Source: Alcanivorax sp. (GTDB lineage: Bacteria > Pseudomonadota > Gammaproteobacteria > Pseudomonadales > Alcanivoracaceae). Taken from it: a DNA stretch of 64,000 bases. Position 1 is the stretch's first letter. Every line of letters starts with the position of its first letter. The translations under genes and the position numbers were made by a program. The stretch is taken from NCBI RefSeq assembly GCF_002733835.1, contig NZ_NVWY01000032.1, positions 1 to 64,000 of the forward strand. The letters are read 5' to 3'. Shown piece by piece: positions 1 to 8,266 of the stretch. The notes beneath the pieces were generated by a model that saw only the letters and a program-made list of their open reading frames with translations, was not told the origin of the DNA and ran no database searches.

Positions 1-892
1 TTTTAAAAAGGATGTTTTCCATCACGTAAGAGCCATAACCGCGCTGGAAGCTGAATTGACGTTGTTCTTCCGGCTTGATGGCCTGGTCCTTGTTGGTCTT
101 GCTGAACAGCACATCGTAGAACCCCCACTGGGGCGCACTAAGGGCTCCGGGGATACCCATTTCTCCACGCAGGGCGATATCGGCGAGGCGTACAGCTCGG
201 CTGGTGGCATCCCCCGCAGCCCAGGATTTTCGTGAGCCCGCATTGGGAGCATGGCGATAAGTACGCAGTGCCTGGCCATCCACCCAGGCATGGGAGACCG
301 CAGACAACATTTGCTCCCGATTGCCACCCATGAGGTATGAGACCACCGCGGTGGACGCAACTTTGACCAGCAACACATGATCCAGCCCGACACGATTGAA
401 GGAGTTCTCTAGGGCCAGTACGCCCTGAATTTCATGGGCCTTGATCATCGCTTCCAGAACCGCCTTCATGGCCAAGGGCGGCTCACCGTTCGCTACTCGT
501 TTTTGTGAGAGATAATCGGCTACCGCCAGAATGCCGCCCAGGTTATCCGATGGGTGCCCCCACTCTGCAGCGAGCCAGGTATCGTTGTAATCCAGCCAGC
601 GGACCATGCAGCCGATGTCCCAGGCCGCTTTTACGGGATCCAAACGGTACGGGGTGCCGGGAACCCGAGCCCCGTGAGGCACCACAGTGCCCTCCACTAT
701 CGGGCCAAGATGCTTGGTGCATTCCGGAAAACGTAGGGCAAGGAACCCGCAACCGAGGGTGTCGAGCAAGCAATAGTGCGCGGTTTGCCAAGCTTCTTCC
801 GATTCGATGCGGTAATCGCGAACGTAGTCAACAATGTCCTGAATAACTTGATCGTAATCGGGTCGCAGATTCTGGTCGGTATTGCTGGCCAT
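1..892 (-). CDS. prpD: 2-methylcitrate dehydratase PrpD (C-terminal part outside window)
   Basis: Open reading frame running off the left edge, starting [14 protein letters not shown] with GGAGG eight bases ahead of the ATG. About 297 residues are visible of the roughly 490 usual for MmgE/PrpD proteins. PrpD dehydrates 2-methylcitrate to 2-methyl-cis-aconitate in the cytoplasm. The visible part shows the family-typical stretches LLDTLGCG (about residue 43), RWLDYNDTW (about 98) and [18 protein letters not shown] (about 200). It is the last gene seen of the minus-strand propionate operon. Because acnD and prpF are also present, this cell can dehydrate methylcitrate by two routes. The assignment is from family resemblance plus operon context. 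The gene was translated by hand because its stop lies outside the window. Confidence 0.93.
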   Translation of the reverse strand, partial: MASNTDQNLRPDYDQVIQDIVDYVRDYRIESEEAWQTAHYCLLDTLGCGFLALRFPECTKHLGPIVEGTVVPHGARVPGTPYRLDPVKAAWDIGCMVRWLDYNDTWLAAEWGHPSDNLGGILAVADYLSQKRVANGEPPLAMKAVLEAMIKAHEIQGVLALENSFNRVGLDHVLLVKVASTAVVSYLMGGNREQMLSAVSHAWVDGQALRTYRHAPNAGSRKSWAAGDATSRAVRLADIALRGEMGIPGALSAPQWGFYDVLFSKTNKDQAIKPEEQRQFSFQRGYGSYVMENILFK

Positions 893-1111
893 GGTAGCAG
901 CCTCCCTGGACAGGTTGGCTTTCAGGGTCTCCCCCTGGATGGCAGAGGGTCAAGCATTGCCGGGGTTAATTGAGCGGCTTTTACAGTTGCAGATCGGGTT
1001 CACCCAAGGGCACAGAAAGGCAAAGCCGTAACCCGACAATGGATTTGTCGGATTACGCCTTCAGGCTAATCTGACCTACAGTGGCGTTAGCTGCGATGAG
1101 GCACGCCTACA
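893..1111. repeat. prpF-prpD spacer with REP-like palindrome
   Basis: This 219-base spacer between prpF and prpD has no gene. At about 1045-1081 there is an imperfect palindrome (TGTCGGATTACGCC, short loop, GGCTAATCTGACCTACA). Its left arm can alternatively pair with CCGACAA just upstream (about 1033-1039). This resembles the widespread extragenic palindromes of proteobacteria and could stabilise mRNA or limit read-through from prpF into prpD. No poly-T tract makes it a convincing intrinsic terminator. Confidence 0.5.
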
Positions 1112-2290
1112 TCAGAAGCAGTCTCCGGGAATGCGGACATTGCCTTCCATCAACACACGGGCGCTACGGCTCATGCTGGCTTTGGTGGCCGTCCACTGCC
1201 CATCGATCTGTTTGGCACCCGCGCCAACCCGCAGCGTGCCCGACGGATGACCAAAGGTAACGCTGTCGCGCTCGCCGCCGCCGGCAGCCAGGTTCACCAA
1301 GGTGCCGGGTACCGCTGAAGCGCTGGCGATGGCAACGGCGGCGGTGCCCATCATGGCGTGGTGCAGCTTGCCCATGGACAACGCTCGCACCAACAGGTCC
1401 ACATCTTCTTCACCGATTTGCTTGCCGCTGGAGGCGGCGTAGCTCTTGGGCCTGGAGACGAAGGCAATCTTCGGGGTGTGCTGTCGCGCTTCCGCTTCTT
1501 CAATGTTGTCGATCAGGCCCATGTGCTTGGCACCGTAGGCTCGGATCGTTTCAAACGTCTGCAGCGCTTCCTTGTTTTCGTTGATGTCACCCTGCAGCTC
1601 GGTACCGGTGTAACCAATATCTTCTGCGTTGACGAAAACGGTAGGAATACCGGCATTGATCATGGTGGCCGGGAAAGTACCAACGCCCGGAACCTCCAGT
1701 TCATCAACCACATTGCCGGTGGGGAACATGGCGCCCTCCCCGTCGGCCGGGTCCATGAAGTCCACTTTTACTTCGGCGGCCGGAAAGGTTACGCCGTCCA
1801 GTTCAAAATCGCCGGTTTCCTGCACTTCACCATTGGTAATGGGAACGTGGGCAATGATGGTTTTCTGGATATTGACCTGCCAGATGCGCACAATCGCAAT
1901 GCCGTTATCCGGGATACGGTCAGCAGACACCAGGCCGTTATTGATGGCAAAGGCTCCGACGGCGGCGGTCAGGTTGCCACAGTTGCCGCTCCAGTCCACG
2001 AAAGACTTATCGATGGAAACCTGCCCAAACAGATAATCCACATCGTGATCGGCCTTTTCACTTTTCGCCAGGATTACTGACTTGCTGGTGCTGGAGGTGG
2101 CGCCACCCATGCCATCGGTGTGTTTGCCATAAGGATCGGGGCTACCGATCACCCGGAGCAGAATCTTGTCGCGGGCTTCGCCGGGAACCTGCGCGGCCTC
2201 AGGCAGATCCGTCAGGCTAAAGAAAACGCCTTTGCTGGTGCCGCCACGCATATAGGTTGCGGGGATTTTAATTTGTGGGGCGTGAGCCAT
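1112..2290 (-). CDS. prpF: 2-methylaconitate cis-trans isomerase PrpF
   Basis: Start chosen at MAHAPQIKIPATYMRGGTSK (392 residues), with a GGAG-type site upstream; a longer frame to 2494 only runs through REP sequence. PrpF isomerises the 2-methylaconitate made by AcnD so that the aconitase-like hydration can finish. The family hallmark YMRGGTSKGVFF is at residues 13-24, WSGNCGNLTAAVGAFAI is near 115, and the C-terminus keeps the VTFGHPSGT segment. It sits directly downstream of acnD, the usual AcnD/PrpF pairing, separated by a REP cluster. Substrate specificity follows from that pairing and is not visible in the sequence itself. Confidence 0.95.
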   Translation of the reverse strand: MAHAPQIKIPATYMRGGTSKGVFFSLTDLPEAAQVPGEARDKILLRVIGSPDPYGKHTDGMGGATSSTSKSVILAKSEKADHDVDYLFGQVSIDKSFVDWSGNCGNLTAAVGAFAINNGLVSADRIPDNGIAIVRIWQVNIQKTIIAHVPITNGEVQETGDFELDGVTFPAAEVKVDFMDPADGEGAMFPTGNVVDELEVPGVGTFPATMINAGIPTVFVNAEDIGYTGTELQGDINENKEALQTFETIRAYGAKHMGLIDNIEEAEARQHTPKIAFVSRPKSYAASSGKQIGEEDVDLLVRALSMGKLHHAMMGTAAVAIASASAVPGTLVNLAAGGGERDSVTFGHPSGTLRVGAGAKQIDGQWTATKASMSRSARVLMEGNVRIPGDCF

Positions 2291-2339
2291 TGTATTGCTC
2301 CCTTTAAAAAACCCCGGCGGTGATACCGGCGGGGCTGGA

Positions 2340-2505
2340 TATTCGCGTGCAAGCACGCTCCTACAGAAATCGGGCGGTAGGCGCTTGCCTGCAAACAAAA
2401 GATCGCCTGCAGGCAGGCTCCTACGGTAGTCATTGGTGGGAGCGGAAGTGGTATGTGGGAGCGTGCTTGCACGCGAATATTCGTTTGCAAGCAAACTCCC
2501 ACAGA
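2340..2505. repeat. REP-like palindrome cluster (about five units)
   Basis: Between acnD and prpF lie alternating inverted units of the form GTAGGAGCGTGCTTGCACGCGAA, at about 2341-2364, 2376-2397, 2403-2424, 2454-2476 and 2480-2503. The same unit recurs at 6472, 19074, 19683, 20561 and, degraded, 29191 in this window. The only RAYT transposase in the window lies among the 19-kb copies. These are probably REPIN or BIME elements and may form mRNA hairpins inside the operon. Confidence 0.85.
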
Positions 2506-2572
2506 GTCTTCTGCTCTAGTCCACTCTTGCACAGGGCGGCTGCTCTATGCCGCCGCCCCAGAGACGCCAGAC

Positions 2573-5164
2573 TTAGCCCGCTTCCGCCATGAACTCGTTG
2601 GCGAATTTTTGCAGGATGCCACCGGCGGAATACACGGACACTTCTTCTGCCGTATCCAGGCGACACAGCACCGGGATGCGCTCTACGTCACCGTTGGCAC
2701 GGTGCATGACCAGTGTGAGCTCAGCCCGCGGAGCCGGGGTGCCTTCCACATCAAACGTTTCCGTACCGTCGATGTTCAAGGTCTTGCGCGTTGTCCCTTC
2801 CTCGAACTGCAGGGGCATTACACCCATGCCGATCAGGTTGGTGCGGTGGATACGTTCGAAGCCTTCAGCCACGATGGTTTCCACCCCGGCCAACGCTACA
2901 CCCTTGGCGGCCCAGTCACGGGACGAGCCCTGACCGTAGTCGGCACCAGCGATAATGATCAGCGGCTGTTTACGCTCCATGTAGGTTTCAATGGCTTCCC
3001 ACATGCGCTTCACTTCGCCTTCCGGCTCAACCCGGGCCAGAGAGCCCTGGATCACATTGCCCGCTTCATCCTTGACCATTTCGTTGAACAGTTTCGGATT
3101 GGCCAGCGTGGCACGCTGGGCAGTCAGGTGATCGCCACGGTGGGTTGCATAGGAGTTGAAGTCTTCTTCCGGCAAACCCATCTTGTCCAGGTACGCCCCT
3201 GCCGCACTGTCCAGCAGGATCGCGTTGGACGGCGACAAGTGGTCCGTGGTGATGTTGTCCGGCAGCACAGCCAGTGGACGCATGCCTTTGAGCGCGCGGG
3301 CTTCGGCCATGGTCCCTTCCCAGTAAGGCGGGCGGCGAATGTAGGTGGACTGTGGACGCCAATCGTACAGCGGGCTCGCTGCACGTACACCATCGCCTTT
3401 TTTCTCGAACATGGGAATGTAGGTCTTGCGGAACTGCTCCGGCTTCACCGCAGATTTAACGATCGCATCGATCTCTTCATCGGACGGCCAGATATCCTTG
3501 AGCATGATCGGATTGCCGTCCTGATCGTGGCCCAACACATCCTTCTCGATATCGAAACGAATGGTGCCGGCGATAGCGTAAGCGACTACCAGTGGCGGAG
3601 ATGCCAGGAACGCCTGCTTGGCGTAGGGGTGAATCCGGCCATCAAAGTTCCGGTTGCCCGACAGCACAGCGGTGGAATACAGATCACGCTCGATCACTTC
3701 TTTCTGGATTTCAGGATCCAACGCGCCGGACATGCCGTTACAGGTGGTGCAGGCAAAGGCCACCACATCGAAGCCTAGCTGCTGCAGCTCGGGCAGGAGG
3801 CCTGATTCTTCCAGGTACATTTTTACCGTCTTGGAACCGGGCGCCAGAGAGCTCTTAACCCAGGGCTTACGAATCAAGCCCAGCTTGTTGGCGTTACGGG
3901 CCAACAGACCCGCACCGATGATATTGCGCGGGTTTGAGGTATTGGTACAGCTGGTAATGGCAGCGATGATCACGGCGCCGTCAGGCATCAGGCCTTCTTC
4001 CTCCTTCCATTCCTTGGCAATGCCACGGCTGCCCAGCTCGGAGACCGGCAGCAAAGAGTGAGGATTGGAAGGACCAGCCAGGTTACGACCAACGGATGAC
4101 AGATCGAACGACAGCACGCGTTCGTATTCCGCTTCTCTCAAACTGTCAGCCCACAGGCCGGTTTCCTTGGCGAACTTTTCTACCAATGCCACCTGATCAT
4201 CTTCACGGCCGGTGAGGCGCAGGTACTCAATGGTCTGATCATCGATAAAGAACATGCCAGCGGTAGCACCGTATTCCGGTGTCATGTTGGCAATGGTAGC
4301 GCGATCGCCAACGGACAAGCTGTCGGCCCCTTCGCCGAAGAATTCCAGGTAGGCACCAACAACACGCTCTTTCCGGAGAAACTCGGTCAATGCCAGCACC
4401 AGGTCGGTACCGGTGATACCCGGATGCAGCTTGCCGGTCATCTCCACACCAACGATATCCGGCAGACGCATCATGGACGGGTTACCGAGCATGACATTCT
4501 CGGCTTCCAGACCACCCACGCCCACGGAGATAACGCCAAGCGCATCCACCATGGGGGTGTGGCTGTCAGTGCCCACACAGGTATCCGGGAAGGCCACGCC
4601 ATCGCGCACCTGTACCACCGGAGACATCTTTTCCAGGTTGATCTGGTGCATGATGCCGTTACCCGGGGGGATCACATCCACGTTATCGAAGGCGGTTTTA
4701 GTCCAGTTGATAAAATGGAACCGGTCCTCATTGCGGCGCTCTTCCACCGCGCGGTTCTTCTCGAATGCGCCCTCTTCAAAACCGGGATGCTCCACAGCCA
4801 GGGAGTGATCCACGATAAGCTGGGTCGGCACCACCGGGTTCACCTGGGACGGATCACCGCCCTTCTCGGCGATGGCATCACGCAGGCCGGCCAGGTCTAC
4901 CAGCGCGGTCTGGCCGAGAATGTCATGGCAGACAACGCGGGCCGGATACCAGGGAAAGTCCAGGTCGCGTTTGCGTTCGATGAGCTGCTTGAGCGCACCG
5001 GTCAAATCCTGAGGTGCACAACGGCGCACCAGCTGCTCTGCCAGAATTCGGGAAGAGTATGGAAGTTTTGCATAGGCCCCAGGCTGGATCGCATCGACCG
5101 CCGCGCGGGTGTCGAAATAGTCCAGCTCGGTGCCGGGAAGGGATTTGCGGTATTCGGTGTTCAT
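2573..5164 (-). CDS. acnD: Fe/S-dependent 2-methylcitrate dehydratase AcnD
   Basis: This 863-residue aconitase-family protein has the length expected of AcnD. It binds a 4Fe-4S cluster and converts 2-methylcitrate to 2-methyl-trans-aconitate, which PrpF then isomerises. Visible aconitase signatures are CVGTDSHTPMVDALG near residue 193, SCTNTSNP near 405 and FACTTCNGMSG near 470. Together these supply the three cluster cysteines, and the C-terminal swivel domain carries DYGQGSSRDWAAKG. Start MNTEYRKSLPG. It lies between prpC and prpF on the same strand. AcnD rather than AcnA is favoured by the neighbouring prpF. Confidence 0.95.
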   Translation of the reverse strand: MNTEYRKSLPGTELDYFDTRAAVDAIQPGAYAKLPYSSRILAEQLVRRCAPQDLTGALKQLIERKRDLDFPWYPARVVCHDILGQTALVDLAGLRDAIAEKGGDPSQVNPVVPTQLIVDHSLAVEHPGFEEGAFEKNRAVEERRNEDRFHFINWTKTAFDNVDVIPPGNGIMHQINLEKMSPVVQVRDGVAFPDTCVGTDSHTPMVDALGVISVGVGGLEAENVMLGNPSMMRLPDIVGVEMTGKLHPGITGTDLVLALTEFLRKERVVGAYLEFFGEGADSLSVGDRATIANMTPEYGATAGMFFIDDQTIEYLRLTGREDDQVALVEKFAKETGLWADSLREAEYERVLSFDLSSVGRNLAGPSNPHSLLPVSELGSRGIAKEWKEEEGLMPDGAVIIAAITSCTNTSNPRNIIGAGLLARNANKLGLIRKPWVKSSLAPGSKTVKMYLEESGLLPELQQLGFDVVAFACTTCNGMSGALDPEIQKEVIERDLYSTAVLSGNRNFDGRIHPYAKQAFLASPPLVVAYAIAGTIRFDIEKDVLGHDQDGNPIMLKDIWPSDEEIDAIVKSAVKPEQFRKTYIPMFEKKGDGVRAASPLYDWRPQSTYIRRPPYWEGTMAEARALKGMRPLAVLPDNITTDHLSPSNAILLDSAAGAYLDKMGLPEEDFNSYATHRGDHLTAQRATLANPKLFNEMVKDEAGNVIQGSLARVEPEGEVKRMWEAIETYMERKQPLIIIAGADYGQGSSRDWAAKGVALAGVETIVAEGFERIHRTNLIGMGVMPLQFEEGTTRKTLNIDGTETFDVEGTPAPRAELTLVMHRANGDVERIPVLCRLDTAEEVSVYSAGGILQKFANEFMAEAG

Positions 5165-5291
5165 AGCCTGGGGATCTCTTGTCTGGGTGCTTTAATGTAA
5201 GCCGAGGAATAAATACATTGGCGCTGGATGGCAGACGCACAATGCCCGACGGGGTTAGCGTCAGGCATCGAGCGTCAGGCGCTAGGCGTTA

Positions 5292-6437
5292 TCAACCCCG
5301 CTCAGCGATCGGCGTTACCGCCCGCAGTTCTTCACCGGTGTAATCCGCGCTCGGACGAATAATGCGGTTGTCTGCACGCTGTTCCATTACGTGGCCGGCC
5401 CAACCGGTCAGGCGGCTCATCACGAAAATCGGGGTGAACAGCTTGGTCGGAATGCCCATGAAGAAATAGGCAGACGCATGGAAGAAATCGGCGTTGCAGA
5501 ACAGTTTCTTCTCGCGCCACATGACTTCTTCACAACGCACGGACACCGGATACAACACGGTATCGCCCACATCCTGGCCCAGCTTTTCGGCCCACTGTTT
5601 AATGATGGCGTTGCGCGGATCGGATTCGGTATAGATTGCATGGCCAAAGCCCATGATCTTCTCTTTACGCTCCAGCATGCCCATCATTTCTTTCTCGGCA
5701 TGATCCGCATCGGTGAATTTTTCGATCATGTCCATGGCCGCTTCGTTGGCGCCACCATGCAGCGGGCCACGCAGGGTACCGATGGCACCGGTGATACAGC
5801 TGTGGATGTCAGACAGCGTGGAGGCACACACACGGGCGGTGAACGTAGAGGCGTTGAATTCGTGCTCTGCGTACAGAATCAGCGAAACGTTCATAACACG
5901 CTCATGCAGCTCGTTGGGCTTTTCGCCACGCAGCATGTGCAGGAAGTGGGCGCCAATGGAGGCATCGCCAGTGTTTTCGTCAATACGCACACCATCGTGA
6001 CTGAAGCGATACCAGTAACAGATGATGGACGGGAAACAGGCCAGCATGCGATCGACACAAGCTTCCTGGGTCGGGAAAACCCCCATCGTGCTAGTGTCTT
6101 CCTGTTCCAGATTGCCCAGCATGGAACAACCGGTGCGGATCACGTCCATGGGGTGAGCCTCTTTCGGAATCTGCTCCAGAACGGTTTTCAGTTCTGTTGG
6201 CAGGCTGCGCAGACCTTGCAGCTTGGTCTTGTAGGCATCCAGTTCGGCCTGAGTCGGCAGCGCGCCCTTGAGAATCAGGTGCGCCACTTCTTCAAATTCA
6301 CAGTTTTCCGCCAGATCCTTAACGTCGTAACCGCGGTAGGTCAGGCCTGAGCCAGAAACACCTACAGTGGAAAGTGCGGTTTTACCGGCTACCTGGCCAC
6401 GCAGACCTGCTCCGCCGAGTTTTTTTGCTTCTGCCAT
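5292..6437 (-). CDS. prpC: 2-methylcitrate synthase PrpC
   Basis: This 381-residue citrate-synthase-family enzyme condenses propionyl-CoA with oxaloacetate. It begins MAEAKKLGGAGLRG, with GGAGA ahead of the ATG. Catalytic histidines are seen in LRGPLHGGANEAAM (near residue 227) and GFGHAIYTESDPR (near 265). The short length and N-terminus (GQVAGKTALSTVGVSGSGLTYRGYD) are those of PrpC-type rather than housekeeping citrate synthases. The position after prpB confirms the pathway. Confidence 0.95.
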   Translation of the reverse strand: MAEAKKLGGAGLRGQVAGKTALSTVGVSGSGLTYRGYDVKDLAENCEFEEVAHLILKGALPTQAELDAYKTKLQGLRSLPTELKTVLEQIPKEAHPMDVIRTGCSMLGNLEQEDTSTMGVFPTQEACVDRMLACFPSIICYWYRFSHDGVRIDENTGDASIGAHFLHMLRGEKPNELHERVMNVSLILYAEHEFNASTFTARVCASTLSDIHSCITGAIGTLRGPLHGGANEAAMDMIEKFTDADHAEKEMMGMLERKEKIMGFGHAIYTESDPRNAIIKQWAEKLGQDVGDTVLYPVSVRCEEVMWREKKLFCNADFFHASAYFFMGIPTKLFTPIFVMSRLTGWAGHVMEQRADNRIIRPSADYTGEELRAVTPIAERG

Positions 6438-6471
6438 GATCTATCTCCTTTCAGGGAATCTCATTATTGCT

Positions 6472-6546
6472 GTAGGAGGCTGCTTGCAGCCGAACCGTTT
6501 TACCCGGCATTCAAGGGGTATGGTTCGCGTGCAAGCACGCTCCTAC
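6472..6546. repeat. REP inverted pair between prpB and prpC
   Basis: Two units of the GTAGGAGGCTGCTTGCAGCCGAA / TTCGCGTGCAAGCACGCTCCTAC type (6472-6494 and 6524-6546) face each other across 29 bases. This is the typical two-unit REPIN arrangement and matches the other copies in the window. Confidence 0.85.
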
Positions 6547-6566
6547 GGTAATCAGTAAACGATGTT

Positions 6567-7457
6567 TCAGCCCTTGCCCTTGGCGAAGAGTGCATCCAGT
6601 TTCTGCTCGTAATCGTGGTAGTTCAGGAAATCATACAGCTCCATACGTGTCTGCATGATGTCTACCACGTCTTTCTGGTGGCCCTGTTCACGGATGCTCT
6701 GGTACACCTGCAGCGCTGCTTTGTTCATGGCACGGAAGGCACTCAGTGGGTACAGGACCATATCGGCGCCGGCCTCGGCCAGCTCTTCGCGGCTGAACAG
6801 CGGGGTGGCACCAAATTCGGTAATGTTGGCCAGCAACGGCGCATCGCCCAGGCCTTTCTTGAAGGCTTTGTAATCTTCCAGGGTATGTACCGCTTCTGCG
6901 AAGATGCCATCAGCACCAGCATCGATACATGCGCGTGCACGCTCAATCGCTGCTTCCAGACCGTCTTTCTGGAAGGCATCAGTACGGGCAATGATGAAGA
7001 AATCATCGTCCGTCTTGCCGTCAACAGCCGCTTTCACCCGGTCGACCATTTCCTCCTGGGAAACGATTTCCTTGTTCGGACGGTGACCGCAGCGCTTCTG
7101 GGCAACCTGGTCTTCCAGGTGTACCGCACCCGCGCCAGCCTTGATCATTTCCTTAACGGTGCGGGAAATGTTGAACGCCCCACCCCAGCCAGTATCAATA
7201 TCCACCAGCAGCGGCGTTTCCACGGCACTGGAGATACGACGCACGTCTTCCAGCACGTCATTCATGCTGGTCATGCCCAGGTCAGGCATGCCGTAGCTGG
7301 CATTGGCCACACCACCACCGGACAGGTAGATAGCACGGTAGCCGGTCTGTTCGGCCATCATTGCCGCGTAGGCATTGATGGTACCCATGATTTGAAGGGG
7401 CTTTTCTTCCGCGAGCGCTTTACGGAAGCGGGCGCCGGCGGTCAGGTTTGCTGACAT
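6567..7457 (-). CDS. prpB: 2-methylisocitrate lyase PrpB
   Basis: This 296-residue isocitrate-lyase-superfamily protein splits 2-methylisocitrate into pyruvate and succinate. The catalytic loop KRCGHRPNK is at about residue 121, the Mg-binding VDIDTGWGG near 85, and the phosphate/substrate segment [16 protein letters not shown] near 44. The start has the site AGGAG, which also contains the TAG stop of the upstream GntR gene. Regulator and enzyme are therefore co-transcribed and probably translationally coupled, with nine bases between them. Confidence 0.96.
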   Translation of the reverse strand: MSANLTAGARFRKALAEEKPLQIMGTINAYAAMMAEQTGYRAIYLSGGGVANASYGMPDLGMTSMNDVLEDVRRISSAVETPLLVDIDTGWGGAFNISRTVKEMIKAGAGAVHLEDQVAQKRCGHRPNKEIVSQEEMVDRVKAAVDGKTDDDFFIIARTDAFQKDGLEAAIERARACIDAGADGIFAEAVHTLEDYKAFKKGLGDAPLLANITEFGATPLFSREELAEAGADMVLYPLSAFRAMNKAALQVYQSIREQGHQKDVVDIMQTRMELYDFLNYHDYEQKLDALFAKGKG

Positions 7458-7466
7458 GGCGTTCTC

Positions 7467-8165
7467 CTAGTTATCCGATTTCAGGTTTTCCGCCTTGTGA
7501 GCGGCATATTGGGTTTCGATGTTCTTGCGGGCACTACTGATATGGCGGCGCATCAACAGCTCCGCCATCTCGCCATCGCGGGCTTCAATGGCTTCCACGA
7601 TACGGCGATGTTCGTTAAGGGCTTTTTGCGGGCGATTGGCCACCGAGCTGAACTGATAACGGTACATACGCACCAGATGATAGAGCTCACCAATCAGCAT
7701 CTGGCTGAGGGTCCCGTTGTGGCTGCCCTGGATAATGCGGTAATGGAAATCCAGGTCGCCCTCTCGCTGGAAATAGGCGGTGTCCTGTTGCAGATCCTGC
7801 TGCTGTTCATGCTGGGCCAGCACGTCATTGAGGCCGTTGACTTCCTCCGCTGACATTTGCTCAGCAGCCAACCGCGCCGCCATGCCTTCCAGCGCTTCGC
7901 GCACATGGTAGATTTCGATGAGGTCATCGAAGCTCAGGGAGGCAACACGAGTACCCACATGGACAACACGCTCTAACAGCTTGCGGGATTCGAGGCGACG
8001 GATGGCTTCGCGGAGCGGGCCGCGGCTGACACCGTAGCGCCCTGCCAGCTCGGTTTCGCTGACTTTGGAGCCGGGCGGAATCTCGCCACGCACAATATCG
8101 TCCTGCAAGCGGGCGAAAACCCGGTCAGCCAGGGTACGTGCAGATTCTGGTGCAGTGACAGACAT
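7467..8165 (-). CDS. GntR-family (FCD) regulator of the prp operon
   Basis: This 232-residue protein has an N-terminal winged helix (residues about 12-75, including ETELAGRYGVSRGPLREAIR) and a C-terminal all-helical FCD ligand domain. The FCD domain carries conserved acid/His metal-site residues in HYRIIQGSHNGTLSQM and RRIVEAIEARDGEMAELLMRRH. It is the first gene of the prp operon and so probably its own regulator and that of the pathway, sensing a pathway acid such as 2-methylcitrate. Two identical 12-bp dyads lie just upstream, as expected for autorepression. Ligand and direction of control are inference. Such regulators take the place of the sigma-54 activator PrpR in many pseudomonads. 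Confidence 0.9.
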   Translation of the reverse strand: MSVTAPESARTLADRVFARLQDDIVRGEIPPGSKVSETELAGRYGVSRGPLREAIRRLESRKLLERVVHVGTRVASLSFDDLIEIYHVREALEGMAARLAAEQMSAEEVNGLNDVLAQHEQQQDLQQDTAYFQREGDLDFHYRIIQGSHNGTLSQMLIGELYHLVRMYRYQFSSVANRPQKALNEHRRIVEAIEARDGEMAELLMRRHISSARKNIETQYAAHKAENLKSDN

Positions 8166-8176
8166 AAAACAGCCCG

Positions 8177-8188
8177 ATTGTTGACAAT
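8177..8188. promoter_or_regulatory. GntR operator 1 (ATTGTTGACAAT)
   Basis: A perfect dyad ATTGT-TG-ACAAT lies 12 bases before the regulator's start codon. The same 12-mer occurs again at 8240-8251. Short TTGT/ACAA dyads are characteristic of FCD-type GntR regulators. Confidence 0.75.
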
Positions 8189-8239
8189 TTCAACGACCGG
8201 GCTGGACTTTACGCCCTAACAATAGGGACTTCAAGGGCA

Positions 8240-8251
8240 ATTGTTGACAAT
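8240..8251. promoter_or_regulatory. GntR operator 2 (ATTGTTGACAAT)
   Basis: Second identical copy, 63 bases from the first (about six helical turns), which would suit cooperative binding or looping. Between the copies the minus strand has TTGAAG and TAAAGT separated by 17 bases, a weak candidate for the operon promoter. Confidence 0.72.
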
Positions 8252-8266
8252 GCCTGACTTAAACCA

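Noticed and set aside
1358-2080. Long plus-strand frames opposite prpF, acnD, prpC, lon and cysI
   Set aside because: They are antisense shadows of GC-rich genes with no family features or ribosome-binding sites.
2212-2666. Coding frames in the acnD-prpF spacer
   Set aside because: Their translations run through REP palindromes (repeated ACKHAPT/VGACLQ-type peptides) and have no real start sites.
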